Assembly: GCA_022572355.1 (NCBI GenBank)
Contig: JACZWC010000007.1
Span: forward strand, 1-64,000
Length of the DNA: 64,000 nt
From: Bacteroidota bacterium
Lineage (GTDB): Bacteria > Bacteroidota > Bacteroidia > NORP154
Direction of reading: 5' to 3'
This document shows, one piece after another, positions 30,471-39,281 of this stretch. The notes beneath the pieces are model-generated. The model saw only the letters and a list, made by a program, of their open reading frames with translations. It did not search any database and was not told where the DNA came from. Every line of letters starts with the position of its first letter. The stretch's first letter is position 1. The position numbers were made by a program, and so were the translations under genes.

Positions 30471-33400
30471 ATGAAAAAAGTTACTCTTCTACTGGCGATT
30501 ATGACGGTTTGTTCATTCGTATTTGGACAATCAAAATTTTCAAACGCTGTTTCAAAAGATTGTTTGCCACAACTGGCATCAACATCCACATCTGCGTCAA
30601 TTCCGCAGTTTAAGATTGCGAAGTCGGTTGTAAACAACACCAACAATCAAGCTAAAATGGCTGCGGGCGATACTATTTGGTCTGAAGATTTTGCCGGTGG
30701 CCTTCCTGGCACTTGGACTTTGACAGATGTAAACGGAACAGGGGGTTGGGCTTATAGTACTCAGGGTTCTCAAGGTCAATATGTTGCCGGATGGGGCGCA
30801 AACGGAATAATTAATTCGACTACCGCCGGAGATGGATTTATGATATTGGATGCTGATGCTCAGAATCCCGGTGGAGGCCCTTATACAGATGTCGATGCAT
30901 ATTTTACAACTGATGCCATAGATCTTTCTCTTTATTCTGATGTAACTCTTTCGTTTCAACATTATTTCTTTTACTATTTTGATGGTGAATTGGTAGTATC
31001 AATAAGTAATGATGGTGTTAATTTTGCGGAATATGATGTGACTGGCAATTACGGTGCTCAAAACTTACCCCCAAATTCCCAAACAGAGAGCATTAACATC
31101 AGTTGCATTGCAGGTGGGCAATCTACTGTGTACATCAGATTTCATTGGAGAGGGACAAGTCATTATATGTGGCAAGTCGATGACATAGCTATTCTCGAGG
31201 CTGTACCCGCGCATGACTTAGCTATAATTGCTGATAATTTCCTCAATGCATGGTTTACTCCTGACTACACGATGATACCTATAAAGCAGACCGATACTAC
31301 TCTGTTCAGCGTTCTTGTCAACAACAAAATGGCGTATCAAGAAACCAATGTTGAGTTAACCACGGTGGTAAATGACGGAACAAATGATGTGTTCAATGAA
31401 ACTACTGCACCTATAACAATGGCGGCTTGTCAAGACTCCACGGTTCTTCAAAATTCTCCATATTTGGTGGGAAATATTGGCAACTATACCATTTCGATGA
31501 GTTTAAGCGCTGACTCTACGGACGAAGACATGTCAGATAACACAATGTCCCATGCGTATGAAGTGACAGATTCAGTTTTCGCCAGGGATAACGGAACACC
31601 AACTACTCAAGTGTACTTGGGCCTGTATGGCGGTGTAACCCAACCTTATGAATTTGGAAACTGGTATGAAACCACCAATGCTGATATGGCAACTTCAATA
31701 TCAGTTATGATTGGAGTTGGTACTCTGGATGACAGTACTCTTGCCATGCAAGGTAAAATCTATGATGACAATCTTCCAAACCCAACAGAACTGGCATCGA
31801 CCGGATTTTACACAATTAAACCTGGGGATGCTGGAACTTGGATTACTTTGGCTTTTAGTACACCATTTGCTCTCAATGCATTGAGTAACTACATTGTAAT
31901 GATTGCTGATTTTTCAGGTACTGATTCTGCAGTTACTTTTGCTGCTCATGGCGGTGCCGTACCCGGGACATCTTATTTACGGGATAACTCCCAGTTTTAT
32001 TACATTGGCTCGGTTCCTTTTGTGAGATTGAATACAACACCTCCATCAGTGGTCTGTAATTTAAACTCCGCGGCTCCTACTGTTACAAGTGTAGGGTGCA
32101 ACGGTGGTTCAGATGGAGCGGTTACTGGAATTGCAGCGACAGGTGGAACGGCTCCTTTTACTTACCAGTGGTCAGGTGGAGGCTCTAACCCCGATTCCTC
32201 AGGAATGGCGGCCGGAGTTTACACAATGACAATCACGGATGCCAACAGTTGTATGTACAGTTTGGATGTGGAAGTTACAGAACCCGACGCACTGGTAATA
32301 AGCGAAATAACGGGAGATATTACATGCAACGGCATGACCAATGGAACGGTAGATGCTTCGGCGGTAGGCGGAAATCTGGTAGGCGCTTCTGCTATTTCAA
32401 TATTCTCTGATGATTTTCAATCTGGAACAATGGATCCCGGCTATACATTAATTAACAGTGATGGCCTTACCCCAGCCGCAGGAGTAGCTGCGTTGGGTTT
32501 TAATACAGCAGACTCTACAGCATGGTTGGTTCTAGATGATGGAACGGGCTCTAACTTTGTAGCTCAGAGTACTTCATGGTATGCAACACCAGGAACAGCT
32601 GATGACTGGTTGATCACAGGTGCTATTGCATTAACTACTAACAATGTACTCTCATGGGATGCCAAGACATTTTCAGCGTTCCAGGACGGTTATGAAGTTA
32701 GAATTTCAACAACAACTCCTACAACTACAGGATGTTTGGCAAATGCGACACTGTTTTCGATAGTCGCTGAAAACATGACGTATACATCCCGCAGTGTAGA
32801 CCTGGCAGCAGCAGGTTATGCTAATCAAACCGTCTATATCGCTTTCAGAAATAATTCAACTGACCAGGAGCGTTTATTTATAGACAATATAAAGGTAGAA
32901 AAGCCAGCAGTTGTTTCGGCATATCAATACAGCTTTGATGGTGGTGCTTATTCAACTACCAGCTCCTTTACAGGAGTATCTGCGGGCACATATAACTTAA
33001 TTGTGCAGGATGCAAGTGGTTGCCTGGACAGCGTTTCTGTAGTTGTTACAGAACCTGCTGCTATGACATTGGGATTGGATTCTACAACTGCTGTTTGTGG
33101 TTTGGATGGCTCAGGTACAGTTACTCCATCTGGGGGAACAGCACCTTATACCTATTTGTGGGATGATCCAAATACGCAAACTAACTCTATGGCAACAGGA
33201 TTGTTAGCCGGAAACTATTCCATTACTGTTACTGATTCGATGGGTTGTATGGATACTACTATGTTGTCTATAGCAGGTACTCCAGCTGTGGTAATGACTA
33301 CGGGTTTCGTGGCCCCAACCAGTTGTACCTCAGGTGACGGAATTGCATATGTAACGGTAACAAGCGGAACAACGCCTTATACTTATCAGTGGAGTCCAGT

Positions 33401-34739
33401 CGTAGTCTTTAACGATAGTGCAACAGGATTAAGTGCGGGAATCTACACCGTTCTTGTAGTAGACGGTTTCGGTTGTCAAAGCACTGGGACCGTTACTTTG
33501 GTGGATGGTGCAGCGCCAAATATCAGTATTAGTGATTCTACTGACGTCAAATGTAAGGGTGGCAGTGATGGAAGTGCAGTTGCTGCCGCTGGAGGTGGAG
33601 CAGGGCCTTATAATTACTATTGGTCAAATGGTGACAGTACAATGGCTGGCGGATTGACAGATACGGTTACCGGTCTTCCGGCTGGATCATTCAATGTTAC
33701 CGTAACCGACGCCAATTCTTGCACAAACTTTGCAAATGTAACTATTGGTGAGCCTGCTACTGCAGTTAGTATTTCCAGCATTAGCTCCACAGATATTAGC
33801 TGTAATGGTTTGACTGACGGTACAGCAGTGGTTGTAGCTACAGGTGGAACCGGAATATTAAATTATAGCTGGACTTCAGGTGGTTCTGCAGCCAGTGTAA
33901 CAAACTTAGGTGCAGGAACGGAGATGGTTACAGTTACTGATGTTAATGGTTGTACAGACACGGCAAGTGTGACAATTGCTGAACCAGCGGCTCTGACAGC
34001 GAATGTGTTAGCAACTAACATTAAATGTAATGGCGATGGGAACGGTTCTATTGACTTGACGACAACTGGCGGCACACCTCCACTGACTTATTCCTGGAAC
34101 ACGACTCCTGTGTCGACTACGGAAGATGTCATGAACTTACCGGCTAACACCATTCCTGGCTACACTGTAACTGTTACGGATTCAAGCGGATGCATAAAAA
34201 CTGCTTCCGCAAGTATTACCGAACCATCTCTACTTTCAGTGACAACAACTTCGGTAACCAACGAATCTGCAGATCTTGCAATGGATGGGGAGATCGACAT
34301 GACCGTAAGTGGAGGAACACAACCTTATACTTACTTCTGGACTCCTGGCTCTCAAACAACTGTGGACATTTTCAACTTGGATGGAGGCTCGTATATATTG
34401 TCTGTAACAGATGCGAATGCTTGTAATACAACGACATCCGCAATAACAGTTGGAGATGGACCTGTTGGAATTATGGAGGTTGCGTTTAACATGACATTCA
34501 ACGTATATCCAAACCCTAATGATGGAAGCTTTGTTGTTAATATTCAAAACCTTAAAGGTGATGATTACAACATAGAGGTAAGAAACATCATTGGCCAATT
34601 GGTTTACTCGGATGTTATCTCTAACGTGACCGGAGGCCTGACGAAAGAGGTTAACATGAAAGAACAAGAAAGAGGAGTTTACTTCTTGAGCATTACCAAT
34701 GAAGAGGGTAAACGAACTGAGAAGTTAATTATCTTCTAA
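30471..34739 (+). CDS. Cleaved-adhesin / SprB T9SS cargo protein (1422 aa)
   Basis: A paralogue of the protein at 17,682-19,982: signal peptide MKKVTLLLAIMTVCSFVFGQ, then QFKIAKS..., AAGDTIWSEDF, a choice-of-anchor J type domain to ~240 and the same long beta-rich region ending SVPFVRLNTTP. From ~535 it has SprB repeats. The second is interrupted at ~642-813 by another anchor-J type domain (FSDDFQSGTMDPGYTLIN ... ERLFIDNIKVEKP), after which the repeat resumes (YQYSFDGGAYSTTSSFTGV, then DASGCLDSVSVVVTEP). Six or seven more SprB-like repeats follow, then a T9SS sorting domain from ~1338 (FNVYPNPNDGSFVVNI ... EKLIIF). It has its own consensus promoter and a strong terminator, so it is monocistronic. 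Probably a surface adhesin; ligand unknown. Confidence 0.9.
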   Translation: MKKVTLLLAIMTVCSFVFGQSKFSNAVSKDCLPQLASTSTSASIPQFKIAKSVVNNTNNQAKMAAGDTIWSEDFAGGLPGTWTLTDVNGTGGWAYSTQGSQGQYVAGWGANGIINSTTAGDGFMILDADAQNPGGGPYTDVDAYFTTDAIDLSLYSDVTLSFQHYFFYYFDGELVVSISNDGVNFAEYDVTGNYGAQNLPPNSQTESINISCIAGGQSTVYIRFHWRGTSHYMWQVDDIAILEAVPAHDLAIIADNFLNAWFTPDYTMIPIKQTDTTLFSVLVNNKMAYQETNVELTTVVNDGTNDVFNETTAPITMAACQDSTVLQNSPYLVGNIGNYTISMSLSADSTDEDMSDNTMSHAYEVTDSVFARDNGTPTTQVYLGLYGGVTQPYEFGNWYETTNADMATSISVMIGVGTLDDSTLAMQGKIYDDNLPNPTELASTGFYTIKPGDAGTWITLAFSTPFALNALSNYIVMIADFSGTDSAVTFAAHGGAVPGTSYLRDNSQFYYIGSVPFVRLNTTPPSVVCNLNSAAPTVTSVGCNGGSDGAVTGIAATGGTAPFTYQWSGGGSNPDSSGMAAGVYTMTITDANSCMYSLDVEVTEPDALVISEITGDITCNGMTNGTVDASAVGGNLVGASAISIFSDDFQSGTMDPGYTLINSDGLTPAAGVAALGFNTADSTAWLVLDDGTGSNFVAQSTSWYATPGTADDWLITGAIALTTNNVLSWDAKTFSAFQDGYEVRISTTTPTTTGCLANATLFSIVAENMTYTSRSVDLAAAGYANQTVYIAFRNNSTDQERLFIDNIKVEKPAVVSAYQYSFDGGAYSTTSSFTGVSAGTYNLIVQDASGCLDSVSVVVTEPAAMTLGLDSTTAVCGLDGSGTVTPSGGTAPYTYLWDDPNTQTNSMATGLLAGNYSITVTDSMGCMDTTMLSIAGTPAVVMTTGFVAPTSCTSGDGIAYVTVTSGTTPYTYQWSPVVVFNDSATGLSAGIYTVLVVDGFGCQSTGTVTLVDGAAPNISISDSTDVKCKGGSDGSAVAAAGGGAGPYNYYWSNGDSTMAGGLTDTVTGLPAGSFNVTVTDANSCTNFANVTIGEPATAVSISSISSTDISCNGLTDGTAVVVATGGTGILNYSWTSGGSAASVTNLGAGTEMVTVTDVNGCTDTASVTIAEPAALTANVLATNIKCNGDGNGSIDLTTTGGTPPLTYSWNTTPVSTTEDVMNLPANTIPGYTVTVTDSSGCIKTASASITEPSLLSVTTTSVTNESADLAMDGEIDMTVSGGTQPYTYFWTPGSQTTVDIFNLDGGSYILSVTDANACNTTTSAITVGDGPVGIMEVAFNMTFNVYPNPNDGSFVVNIQNLKGDDYNIEVRNIIGQLVYSDVISNVTGGLTKEVNMKEQERGVYFLSITNEEGKRTEKLIIF

Positions 34740-34760
34740 GCTGTTCTCTTTCTGGTTTTA

Positions 34761-34802
34761 AAAAAACCGCCCCTCACAGAAACTTGAGGGGCGGTTTTTT
34801 TT
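34761..34802. terminator. Strong bidirectional rho-independent terminator
   Basis: ACCGCCCCTCA (34,766-34,776) pairs perfectly with TGAGGGGCGGT (34,785-34,795), flanked by an A run on the left and a T run on the right. It lies between the convergent stops of the adhesin gene and the ABC ATPase gene and can serve both. Confidence 0.9.
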
Positions 34803-34825
34803 ATGGGTTCAGTGGATCGCAGCTT

Positions 34826-35593
34826 CTATTTTTTTAGTGCTTTCAAATATTTGGCGGCAAAAATAAAATCGTTTAACTCCTCATTATCTGCGCTTAGGAT
34901 CTCCTCATTGGTTCCTTCCCACCATTTTTCACCGTTGTGGATAAAAACTACTTTATCTCCTATTTCCATCACTGAGTTCATGTCGTGAGAATTAATTATG
35001 GTGGTAATGTCAAACTCATGGGTAATCTCGTGAATGAGATTGTCTATAACGATTGCCGTTTTAGGATCCAGGCCTGAGTTGGGTTCATCACAAAATAAGT
35101 ACTTCGGGTTCATAGAGATGGCTCTCGCTATGGCCACTCTTTTTTGCATTCCCCCGCTTAGCTCAGCCGGGAATAACTTATTTGCATTTTCGAGATGAAC
35201 GCGATCAAGACAGAAATTAGCTCTATCTAATTTTTCCTCTTCGCTCATATTGGTAAACATCGAAAGAGGAAAGATTACGTTTTCTTCAACGGTCTGTGAA
35301 TCAAAGAGAGCTCCACCCTGAAACATCATGCCTATGTCTCTCCTAATACTTTGTCTATTGACGCCATTAGAGCTGTGTGCGGTGGTGCTTTTGTCGGAAA
35401 ACAACCGGTCATCATACATCACCACACCCTCATCAACCTCCAGGAGGCCAACCATACATTTCATCAATACTGTTTTCCCTGAACCACTTTGGCCAATGAT
35501 AAGGTTCGCTTTCCCTTTTTCAAAGGTTATAGAAATATCCCTGAGCACGGGCTTTCCCCCAAAGGATTTGCTTATGTTACTTACCTGAATCAT
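34826..35593 (-). CDS. mlaF: ABC transporter ATP-binding protein, MlaF type
   Basis: A 255-residue ATPase with Walker A GQSGSGKT at 34-41, signature LSGGMQKRVAIARA, Walker B with YLFCDEPNSGLDP, and the switch histidine in INSHDMNSV. The EPNSGLDP box and overall length fit the MlaF group, which powers phospholipid movement between membranes. It overlaps the MlaE-type permease gene by 4 nt (ATGA), confirming a pair. The substrate-binding MlaD (MCE) partner usually follows but is absent here: the next downstream feature is a terminator, so MlaD must be encoded elsewhere. Confidence 0.93.
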   Translation of the reverse strand: MIQVSNISKSFGGKPVLRDISITFEKGKANLIIGQSGSGKTVLMKCMVGLLEVDEGVVMYDDRLFSDKSTTAHSSNGVNRQSIRRDIGMMFQGGALFDSQTVEENVIFPLSMFTNMSEEEKLDRANFCLDRVHLENANKLFPAELSGGMQKRVAIARAISMNPKYLFCDEPNSGLDPKTAIVIDNLIHEITHEFDITTIINSHDMNSVMEIGDKVVFIHNGEKWWEGTNEEILSADNEELNDFIFAAKYLKALKK

Positions 35594-36333
35594 CCCAATA
35601 TTAATTGTGTTAGCAGCAAATTGACCAGAAGTACGGCTATTGAGCTATACACTACTGCCTTCGTACTAGATTTCCCAACTTCTAAAGCTCCCCCTTTGGT
35701 ATAATAACCACAATACGCCGACACGGAGATAATAATAAATGCGAAAAAAACAGTTTTGATAAGCGCATAGGTAACATTAAAAGGCTGGAAATCATACTGT
35801 ATGCCATATATGTACTCGTAAGACGTAACGGCTCCGGTGCTCACCCCTATGAACCAACCTCCGAATAGTCCCAGGCCCATACTCATGATGATAAGAAACG
35901 GGAAAATAAAAATTGCAGCGATAATTTTAGGAAATATTAGATATCCCGCTGAATTGACACCCATAATTTCCAGCGCGTCTATTTGTTCAGTAACCCGCAT
36001 GGTACCCAATTCGGAGGAAATGTGTGACCCTACTTTACCCGCCAATATTAAACAGATAATTGTTGGGGAAAACTCTAATATGATAGACTCTCTAGCCGTA
36101 AAGCCCACTGCATAAAGTGGCATCCATGCGGCCCCATCCACCCCAAAGGCGGTTTGAATACATATTACCGCTCCCATAAATACGGAAAGGATCGCCACAA
36201 TACCGATAGAACTAATGCCTATAGAATCTATTTCCCTGATGATCTGACGGAGGTAAATCGACCATTTTTCCGGACGCTTGAAAACCAGTTTAAGCATCAT
36301 ATAATATCTCCCCAAATGATAGAATAGCTCCAT
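35590..36333 (-). CDS. mlaE: ABC transporter permease, MlaE type
   Basis: A 247-residue membrane protein of the MlaE/permease family, with SIGIVAILSVFMGAVICIQTAFG, the conserved acidic-glycine region LEFSPTIICLILAGKVGSHISSELGTMRVTEQIDALEIMGV, and about five hydrophobic helices. The EQIDALEIMG loop is the family hallmark that contacts the ATPase. It is the first gene of a two-gene unit with mlaF. Its role is inferred to be retrograde or anterograde lipid transport in the cell envelope. Confidence 0.93.
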   Translation of the reverse strand: MELFYHLGRYYMMLKLVFKRPEKWSIYLRQIIREIDSIGISSIGIVAILSVFMGAVICIQTAFGVDGAAWMPLYAVGFTARESIILEFSPTIICLILAGKVGSHISSELGTMRVTEQIDALEIMGVNSAGYLIFPKIIAAIFIFPFLIIMSMGLGLFGGWFIGVSTGAVTSYEYIYGIQYDFQPFNVTYALIKTVFFAFIIISVSAYCGYYTKGGALEVGKSSTKAVVYSSIAVLLVNLLLTQLILG

Positions 36334-36373
36334 CTCAGAACAATAAATAATTTAAAATTCGGGTTTAATCTAA

Positions 36374-36381
36374 TATCTTTG
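36374..36381 (+). promoter_or_regulatory. Candidate -7 box for the small lipoprotein gene
   Basis: TATCTTTG matches TAnnTTTG, 30 bp before ATG 36,412. No convincing -33 TTTG was found at the right spacing, so support is partial. Confidence 0.4.
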
Positions 36382-36411
36382 AATGAATACCCTTTAACAT
36401 CCAAGTATTAA

Positions 36412-36627
36412 ATGAACGGTTTTAAACGAATATTTAGCATAAAAGGTTCTGGTTTGTTTGCATTGTTCTCCTCTACATTGCTAATATGCTTTTTAATATC
36501 TGGATGCGGTTTATTTCGAAAGAAGAATAAATGCGGAGAATGCCCTAAGTGGAGCGTATCAGAAAAGCATTCAAACACCCCAAAAATCTCCGGTCTTTTG
36601 CTAATGGATAAATTGTCGGATTATTAA
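36412..36627 (+). CDS. Small lipoprotein (71 aa)
   Basis: A hydrophobic signal (LFALFSSTLLICFLISGC) with a lipobox LISGC at Cys32, followed by a basic stretch (RKKNK) and a CGECPKWS motif. Short lipoproteins with a C-x-x-C-P-K pattern occur in Bacteroidota, but I know no function. A TAnnTTTG box precedes it. Its stop overlaps the convergent ferritin stop by 4 nt. Confidence 0.7.
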   Translation: MNGFKRIFSIKGSGLFALFSSTLLICFLISGCGLFRKKNKCGECPKWSVSEKHSNTPKISGLLLMDKLSDY

Positions 36628-37127
36628 TTGCTCTCTTCGTCAACCATTTTCCCTATCGCCTTATCTATCATATAGATCCCCTTACCATCCGAACCCAATA
36701 TCTCAATTTTCGAAAGAATATTTTTGAATGTCATCTCCTCCTCATGTTGTTCGGCAACATACCACTGTAGAAAATGAAAGGTCGAATAATCCTTCTCATT
36801 CAAACAACTTTCAACCAAGCTGTTGATGGATTTCGTATTTGAAATTTCCTGCATAAGGGATTTTTCAAAAACATCGCTTATGGATTTATATTTTGCAGGG
36901 AACTTTTTTATCACGGGAGTGATGGCATGGCCCCCCGCTTCATTTATATAGCGGAAGATCTTCAACATATGCCCGCGCTCCTCTTCCGATTGTATATACA
37001 AGAACTTGGCGGCGCCATTCAAGCCTTCATATTCACACCACGAGGCCATTGACAAATAAAAGTAAGATGCATTTGCCTCTTGGTTTATTTGATTATTTAA
37101 TGCTGTTTCAATTTTCTTAGGTAACAT
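36624..37127 (-). CDS. ftnA: Ferritin
   Basis: At 167 residues this is a typical bacterial non-heme ferritin that oxidises and stores iron in a 24-mer shell. The ferroxidase ligands fall where they do in E. coli FtnA: Glu17 (QEANASY), Glu50 and His53 (EEERGHM), plus Glu residues in the EQHEEEM segment near 128-131. No Met-rich heme-binding site of bacterioferritin is apparent. It is convergent with the small lipoprotein gene. An AT-rich upstream region holds only a weak promoter-like TATATTTA. Confidence 0.96.
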   Translation of the reverse strand: MLPKKIETALNNQINQEANASYFYLSMASWCEYEGLNGAAKFLYIQSEEERGHMLKIFRYINEAGGHAITPVIKKFPAKYKSISDVFEKSLMQEISNTKSINSLVESCLNEKDYSTFHFLQWYVAEQHEEEMTFKNILSKIEILGSDGKGIYMIDKAIGKMVDEESN

Positions 37128-37221
37128 AAGTTGGGTTTTATAAATATGAAGTCATTTATTCTTAAACAATAATACTAATTTTATTTCTAAATATAGTGTC
37201 CATTTTGAGTCCAATTACCTC

Positions 37222-37851
37222 ATGCCCTATCTGAAAATGCAAGTTAACGACAGTACGATTGACAACATCTTGGCCCATACGCCAAAAGGTGCACATACTT
37301 TTCTCTGTGACCTGGCCAATCGATACAATTTTCAGCTAAATACAAGCAAAAGCAGGGTGACAAAACATGGAGATTACCGTGCACCATTCGGAGAGTTCGG
37401 TCATCGAATATCCATCAACGAGAATCTGAATGTTTATTCGTTTTTACTTACACTTATTCATGAAATATCACATTTGATCGTATGGGAGCGTCATAAAAGA
37501 AAGGTTAAACCTCATGGCACTGAATGGAAATCCGTTTTTCGCAATCAAATGGAAATAATTTATGCGCTAAAGGTGTTCCCGCCAGAACTCACGGAGGTAA
37601 TTAAAGTTAATATGAGAAACCCAAAGGCCACTGCTCACACCGATAAAAACCTGGCCATTGCGCTTAGAAATTATGATTTGAAGACGAACAGCGTTTTTCT
37701 GGATGAACTCGATTACGACACCCTGTTCATAATCTCAAAAGGAAGAACATTTCTTAAGGGCAAGAAATTGAGAAAGAGATATCAGTGCAAAGAGATTAAA
37801 TCAGGTAAAAGCTATTTATTCTCCCCTTTAGCCGAGGTGACACCGGCCTGA
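37222..37851 (+). CDS. SprT-like zinc metalloprotein
   Basis: A 209-residue protein with the zinc-protease signature HEISH in LTLIHEISHLIVWERH, followed by a third likely zinc ligand in KPHGTEWKSVFRNQM, the order seen in SprT-like domains. The C-terminal part (GRTFLKGKKLRKRYQCKEI) resembles the small SprT accessory ribbon but has only one cysteine. SprT-like proteins in eukaryotes cut DNA-protein crosslinks; the role of bacterial forms is not settled. The gene stands alone between divergent ferritin and the aminotransferase gene. Confidence 0.85.
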   Translation: MPYLKMQVNDSTIDNILAHTPKGAHTFLCDLANRYNFQLNTSKSRVTKHGDYRAPFGEFGHRISINENLNVYSFLLTLIHEISHLIVWERHKRKVKPHGTEWKSVFRNQMEIIYALKVFPPELTEVIKVNMRNPKATAHTDKNLAIALRNYDLKTNSVFLDELDYDTLFIISKGRTFLKGKKLRKRYQCKEIKSGKSYLFSPLAEVTPA

Positions 37852-37905
37852 TCTCAGCTGAAAGCTTCCGTTGGGAACAGGATCTGTTTTCGCTGTAAAT
37901 TATCC

Positions 37906-37934
37906 TTGAAACCCGCTCATTTTTTCTATCTTTA
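37906..37934 (+). promoter_or_regulatory. Likely promoter of the aminotransferase gene
   Basis: TTG at 37,906-37,908, 18 bp, then TATCTTTA (37,927-37,934), one base off TAnnTTTG. The start site would be near 37,941, giving a ~30-nt leader. Confidence 0.5.
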
Positions 37935-37971
37935 CTGATATGAACCGCCTGTTTTATGAGTTTATGACTGC

Positions 37972-39258
37972 ATGGAGATTATAGAAGAAAATAATAATCT
38001 GATCGTTTCTGAAATGGCCGAGAACCTTGTTGGCTCTGAGATTATAAAGCTCGCAGCTGAGATAAACGAAAAGATTCGAGCCGGCGCTCATATTTTCAAC
38101 TTGACAATTGGGGATTTTAATCCGGAGATTTTCCCGATCCCGGCAAAGTTTGAGAAAGAAATAAAAAAGGCGTATGAAGGCCGAAAAACCAACTACCCTG
38201 CGGCTAATGGAATTGCAGCACTTCGAAAAGCAGTTTCTAATCTATTGCTTAAAAATGGAGGAATAGAGTATTCTCCGGAGGAGATCTTAATAGCAGGAGG
38301 TGGCCGGCCACTTATTTATGCCATTTATCAAGTTGTCCTGGATCCTGGTGACACCGTAGTCTATCCTGTACCTTCCTGGAATAACAATCACTACAGCCAC
38401 CTTACAAGAGTAAAGAAAATCCAAATTGAAACGAAGTTTGAAGACAACTTCATGCCTACAGCTGATCAAATCAAACCTTATATTCAGGATGTGAACATGA
38501 TCGCGGTTTGTTCACCACTCAATCCTACAGGAACAGCGTTTTCAAAGGAAGGATTAACATCTATCTGTGATCTGATTCTCGAAGAAAATAAGAGAAGGGG
38601 GCCCAATGAAAAGCCTATTTATCTGCTGTTTGATCAAATTTACTGGCAACTCACTTTTGGTGAAACAAAACATTATAATCCGGTTATATTAAGGCCAGAA
38701 ATGCGCGATTATACACTTTTTATCGATGGTATGTCGAAAGCCTATGCCGCAACAGGAGTTAGAATTGGTTGGGGCTTCGGACCTGAAAAAGTGATCCGTA
38801 AGATGAAAGCCATATTAGGACATATAGGAGCCTGGGCGCCGAGAGCAGAACAAGAAGCTGCGGCAAAATTTTTGATCGACAATGAGGCTACACAAAAATT
38901 TAGCGATGACTTTAGGGCCAGATTAAAGAAAAGACTCGATGCCTTCTATGAAGGATTTAAAACCTTAAAGTCTATGGGCCATGCGGTGGATGCGATTGCA
39001 CCACAAGCAGCCATATATCTAACGGTTAAGCTGGATTTGAAGGGCCTGAAAACTGTTGATGGAAAGTTATTAGCATCAACAGAAGATGTGACAAAATACT
39101 TGTTGTCAGAAGCGAAGATAGCACTGGTGCCGTTTTATGCATTTGGAGCTGAGAGAGATTCAAACTGGTATCGCTTGTCAGTCGGAACTGCCTCTATGCA
39201 GGATATCGAGAGCTTTTTTGAGTCTTTAAGGAGCATGTTGGCTGATCTTAAGAAATGA
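37972..39258 (+). CDS. Class I/II pyridoxal-phosphate aminotransferase
   Basis: A 428-residue fold-type I aminotransferase: TNYPAANGIAALRKAV, the cofactor-binding region AGGGRPLIYAIYQVVLDPGD, CSPLNPTGTAFS, LFDQIYW, and the PLP-lysine motif FIDGMSKAYAATGVRIGW with Lys near residue 255. This matches aspartate-type enzymes broadly, but the substrate is not determinable from sequence alone. It is followed 23 bp later by a mannose-1-phosphate guanylyltransferase gene, probably in one transcript, although their chemistry is unrelated. Confidence 0.9.
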   Translation: MEIIEENNNLIVSEMAENLVGSEIIKLAAEINEKIRAGAHIFNLTIGDFNPEIFPIPAKFEKEIKKAYEGRKTNYPAANGIAALRKAVSNLLLKNGGIEYSPEEILIAGGGRPLIYAIYQVVLDPGDTVVYPVPSWNNNHYSHLTRVKKIQIETKFEDNFMPTADQIKPYIQDVNMIAVCSPLNPTGTAFSKEGLTSICDLILEENKRRGPNEKPIYLLFDQIYWQLTFGETKHYNPVILRPEMRDYTLFIDGMSKAYAATGVRIGWGFGPEKVIRKMKAILGHIGAWAPRAEQEAAAKFLIDNEATQKFSDDFRARLKKRLDAFYEGFKTLKSMGHAVDAIAPQAAIYLTVKLDLKGLKTVDGKLLASTEDVTKYLLSEAKIALVPFYAFGAERDSNWYRLSVGTASMQDIESFFESLRSMLADLKK

Positions 39259-39281
39259 TCATCTGGCAATCCCATTAAATT

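Noticed and set aside
37940..37984. Fourteen-codon ORF (MNRLFYEFMTAWRL) overlapping the aminotransferase start
   Set aside because: The predicted transcript begins at about its ATG, and the peptide shows no attenuator-like feature.
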